Shown: in pieces, positions 50,949 through 53,322 of the stretch
Position numbering within the stretch: the first letter of the stretch is position 1
Layout of the letters: each line of letters opens with the position of its first letter
Assembly (NCBI GenBank): GCA_964633355.1
Contig: CAZWGO010000013.1
Location: forward strand, 1 to 53,322
Reading direction: 5' to 3'
Source of the DNA: Micavibrio_B sp964633355
GTDB lineage: Bacteria > Pseudomonadota > Alphaproteobacteria > Micavibrionales > Micavibrionaceae
Length of the DNA: 53,322 nt
Translations under genes and position numbers: made by a program
Notes under the pieces: model-generated
Database searches by the model: none
Seen by the model: only the letters and a program-made list of their open reading frames with translations
Told to the model about the DNA's origin: nothing

Positions 50949-52286
50949 ATGCAAGCCATCTCGAACGTTCCCGAACTATCCGTCTCCGAATTGTCCTTTT
51001 CCCTGAAAAAGACTCTGGAGGACAGCTTTGGCCGCGTGCGCGTGCGCGGTGAATTATCGAAGGTCAAAATCCACACCTCCGGCCATATGTATTCCGACCT
51101 TAAAGATGCCGATTGCCTGATCAATATCGTCTGCTGGAAGGCAACCGTGGCCCGCCTCTCAGTACGGCCCGAAGAAGGGCTGGAAGTCATCGTCACTGGC
51201 CGCGTCACCACCTATCCGTCGCGCTCCAATTACCAATTGGTTGTAGAAAATATCGAGCTCGCCGGTGAAGGCGCTCTGCTGAAAATGTTAGAGGACCGCC
51301 GCAAACGCCTCGCGGCTGAAGGCTTGTTCGACGAAAGCCGCAAGAAAAAACTCCCGTTCCTGCCGGACGTGATCGGTGTTGTGACCTCGCCGACCGGCGC
51401 GGTCATTCGTGATATTTTGCACCGCCTCGAAGACCGTTTCCCGCGCCGCGTCATTGTCTGGCCGGTCAAAGTGCAAGGGGCAGGCGCTGCGGAGGAAATA
51501 GCCGCCGCAATCAATGGCTTTAACGCCCTGCCGGATCAAGGCCCGACCCCGCGCCCCGATCTCTTGATCGTCGCGCGCGGCGGCGGCTCACTCGAAGACT
51601 TGATGCCGTTCAATGAAGAAATCGTGGTTCGGGCGGCGGCCAATTGTTCGATTCCTTTAATCTCCGCAGTCGGCCATGAAACCGACACGACCCTCATAGA
51701 TTATGTGTCCGACCACCGCGCCCCGACCCCGACCGCCGCCGCCGAAAGGGCCGTACCGGAACGGCTCGGCATTTTGGGCTGGCTGCAGGAAAACCAGCAT
51801 CGCCTGACCACGACCATGTCGCGCTGGATTAAGTCCCATCGACAAGAACTGGCCGCGCTTCATGCTCATTTAAAAGACCCAAAGCGGCTTTTGGAGCTGA
51901 AAATCCAGTCGCTCGACCGTGCTTCCGATAAACTCTCCCATTGTCTCGAGCGTCAGGTGTCGCAGAAAAACCAGTCCTTGCAACAAATCTCGAGCCGCTT
52001 GCCTCATCCTCGCCAACATCTGGAGCAGGCAGGTCAGAATTTGTCATTTCAACGGAAAAACCTCGACCGCCTCGGCTCGAAACTGCTGGAACAGCCGTCG
52101 CGCCAATTGTCTCAAACCGGCCAGATGCTCGAGCTTCTGTCCTTTAAAAACATCCTGAAACGCGGCTATGCCGTCATACGCTCGCCCGAAGGCCATGTGA
52201 TTTCCAGCGCAAAGGCAGGGATATCTCATCCTGAATTGACGATCGAGTTTGCCGAAGACAAGCTGAACGTGACACTCAAAAAATAA
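50949..52286 (+). CDS. xseA: Exodeoxyribonuclease VII large subunit
   Basis: A 445-residue subunit of ExoVII, which degrades single-stranded DNA into short oligonucleotides. An N-terminal OB-fold (about 8-105; VRVRGELSKVKIHTSGHMYSDL) is followed by the catalytic domain (VVTSPTGAVIRDILHR, IVARGGGSLEDLMPFNEE, ISAVGHETDTTLIDYVSDHRAPTPTAAAE in outline), a coiled-coil segment (about 275-400) and a short C-terminal region (LLSFKNILKRGYAVI). The small subunit XseB is not seen in the window. It diverges from putA across a dispersed palindrome. Confidence 0.96.
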   Translation: MQAISNVPELSVSELSFSLKKTLEDSFGRVRVRGELSKVKIHTSGHMYSDLKDADCLINIVCWKATVARLSVRPEEGLEVIVTGRVTTYPSRSNYQLVVENIELAGEGALLKMLEDRRKRLAAEGLFDESRKKKLPFLPDVIGVVTSPTGAVIRDILHRLEDRFPRRVIVWPVKVQGAGAAEEIAAAINGFNALPDQGPTPRPDLLIVARGGGSLEDLMPFNEEIVVRAAANCSIPLISAVGHETDTTLIDYVSDHRAPTPTAAAERAVPERLGILGWLQENQHRLTTTMSRWIKSHRQELAALHAHLKDPKRLLELKIQSLDRASDKLSHCLERQVSQKNQSLQQISSRLPHPRQHLEQAGQNLSFQRKNLDRLGSKLLEQPSRQLSQTGQMLELLSFKNILKRGYAVIRSPEGHVISSAKAGISHPELTIEFAEDKLNVTLKK

Positions 52287-52340
52287 GTTTGCATAACTCT
52301 AAATATTCACTTATGGTCCGGTCCAATATGGAGAATGCGT

Positions 52341-52775
52341 ATGTTGAGTAAATTTTTTAACAAAATGGTATCCCTCTTTCAGCCAGCCAAGCTGGAACCG
52401 CTCTGGACAAGATCTTTTGACGCCAGGGCCGGCGGCGGCAATTTGATACAGCGCTATCATCTAAAAGAGAATGAAAACGGATCTATCTCCTTGAAACGGG
52501 ATATTATTGCCGTTGAAACGGCCTTTATCGCCAATTATGGCATTGGCTATGTCCGCAGCAGCATAATCGGCTCCATCCCATATAAAACAGAAAAACTCCT
52601 TGATACAGAAATGCTTTATTCTAGCGCATCGCAAGCCCGGATCGTAAACTACCTGGATAACCATTTGTTATTTTCCCCTATTGGAGATGATAATCTGGTT
52701 AAATATGTGAGCTGGAAATCGCGTGTGCGCGAAGAATGGCAAGACAAGATCAACGCCATATCCCCGCAACCTTAA
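52341..52775 (+). CDS. Hypothetical protein, 144 residues
   Basis: I do not recognise a family. It is a soluble protein with a short amphipathic N-terminus (MLSKFFNKMVSLF) and a mixed beta-like middle. ATG 52341 is preceded by GGAG at seven-base spacing. An in-frame ATG at 52335 is only one base past the GGAG and too close. It has no clear motif. It follows xseA after 54 bp on the same strand and could share its transcript. Confidence 0.6.
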   Translation: MLSKFFNKMVSLFQPAKLEPLWTRSFDARAGGGNLIQRYHLKENENGSISLKRDIIAVETAFIANYGIGYVRSSIIGSIPYKTEKLLDTEMLYSSASQARIVNYLDNHLLFSPIGDDNLVKYVSWKSRVREEWQDKINAISPQP

Positions 52776-52834
52776 ATTTCACCGGAAAAACGTATCTTCT
52801 TGCTACAACGGTTTTGTAAGGTTAAAACAAAACC

Positions 52835-53322
52835 ATGCGCGCCAAATTAGACGAAGTGATGGAGAAATTAGGGGTTGGCTATATGCTCTCTCCTTATGAG
52901 ACCTGCCCATGGGCGGCGTCCGACCTGATGACTGGCGCCACCTTTAGCGGCGAAGTCCGTATGTCTCCTGATGGCAACGAAATAGAATGCGAGCTTCAGT
53001 TATTAAACGACAATCCCGAAGCCGGAAAACCGCCGGTCGAACATCTATTCTGGATGCAGATAACGCCGTTTACCGGCGATATCTGGACGGTCAAAAACCT
53101 GCGCGTCAGAAATGAAGTATGGAATAACAAGGTCTATAACTGGGAAGAAAAAGCCTGCAATACGTTCCGCGCCTGTATTAGCGAAATAAATCTCGGTAAT
53201 GTGCCTGATTTCGACGAAATCCTCGATCGCGAATTCCTGAGCAAGGAACGCTTCGGCGACCAGCGCGGCGGCGGCTCCGGTAAATCCCCGAAAATCCGCC
53301 CGGGCCAGCTTTTGAATATGAA
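52835..53322 (+). CDS. Hypothetical protein, 3' end missing
   Basis: The frame opens at ATG 52835 (MRAKLDEVMEKLGVGYMLSP) and is still open at the end of the window after 162 codons. I do not recognise it. Visible features are paired cysteines (ETCPWAASD, ECELQLL, KACNTFRACIS) and a Gly/Lys/Pro-rich tail (RGGGSGKSPKIRPGQLL) near the cut. No membrane segment is seen so far. The ribosome site is weak (TAAGG about 15 bases upstream). It follows the previous unknown gene after 59 bp. Confidence 0.6.
   Translation, partial: MRAKLDEVMEKLGVGYMLSPYETCPWAASDLMTGATFSGEVRMSPDGNEIECELQLLNDNPEAGKPPVEHLFWMQITPFTGDIWTVKNLRVRNEVWNNKVYNWEEKACNTFRACISEINLGNVPDFDEILDREFLSKERFGDQRGGGSGKSPKIRPGQLLNM

Overview
The window looks like chromosomal DNA of an alphaproteobacterium with roughly half G+C. 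The evidence is the aa3-type cytochrome oxidase cluster in an alphaproteobacterial arrangement (ctaC, ctaD, ctaB, a tiny CoxF-like protein, ctaG, ctaE, a DUF983 protein and SURF1), the very large NAD-glutamate dehydrogenase, a ScsB-type thiol reductase paired with a PrxL-like protein, and a PutA that combines both proline-catabolic enzymes. I cannot fix the genus by eye. I see no rRNA, tRNA, insertion sequence, prophage or CRISPR array.

Layout. 0-1 kb: the 3' end of a gene with PQDWDG repeats, then a glycine-zipper lipoprotein-like gene. 0.9-6.2 kb (minus strand): a compact set running asnB-type amidotransferase, K+ channel, msrB, msrA, PQQ sugar dehydrogenase. 6.2-9.5 kb (plus): a translationally coupled envelope operon (TlpA-like thioredoxin, GT2, LAB_N, ArnT-like GT39). 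9.6-14 kb: giant NAD-glutamate dehydrogenase. 14-17.8 kb: ubiA/rsmE sharing a CATG at their divergent starts, two unknown genes and a MAPEG protein. 17.9-26.5 kb: the cytochrome oxidase cluster, interrupted by ilvA and laced with dispersed palindromes. 26.8-31.2 kb (minus): M23 peptidase, SpoU methyltransferase, an unknown gene and a PLP aminotransferase with an alanine-rich leader. 31.4-37.2 kb: an APH-fold kinase, acetoacetyl-CoA synthetase and the ScsB/PrxL pair. 37.3-44.8 kb: an orphan PAS histidine kinase, an SDR, a GST, YceI, a cytochrome b561-YceI fusion, rsmD, an rsuA/rluB-family synthase and tadA. 44.8-53.3 kb: an FAD/NAD(P)-binding protein, purD, putA, xseA and two unknown genes, the last running off the window.

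The strongest new signal is upstream of the aminotransferase at 29933-31153. A 26-codon minus-strand ORF (31251-31331) encodes a peptide with 14 alanines, including a run of six. It has a good -10/-35 pair placed so that the mRNA would begin at or near its AUG. Two segments of this small ORF (6 nt and 8 nt, separated by 9 nt) are together exactly complementary to all 14 nt that precede the aminotransferase AUG, including its Shine-Dalgarno sequence. This is the layout expected of a translational attenuator that senses alanine or charged tRNA-Ala.

Several groups of genes suggest shared themes: oxidative-damage repair and envelope thiol chemistry (msrA/msrB, TlpA, ScsB/PrxL, YceI/b561), aerobic respiration (oxidase cluster, ubiA), and amino-acid use (NAD-GDH, PutA, IlvA, aminotransferase). 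Scattered genes of lower G+C (13954-14664, 29260-29880, 31454-32374) have no recognisable relatives among their neighbours and may be lineage-specific or acquired.
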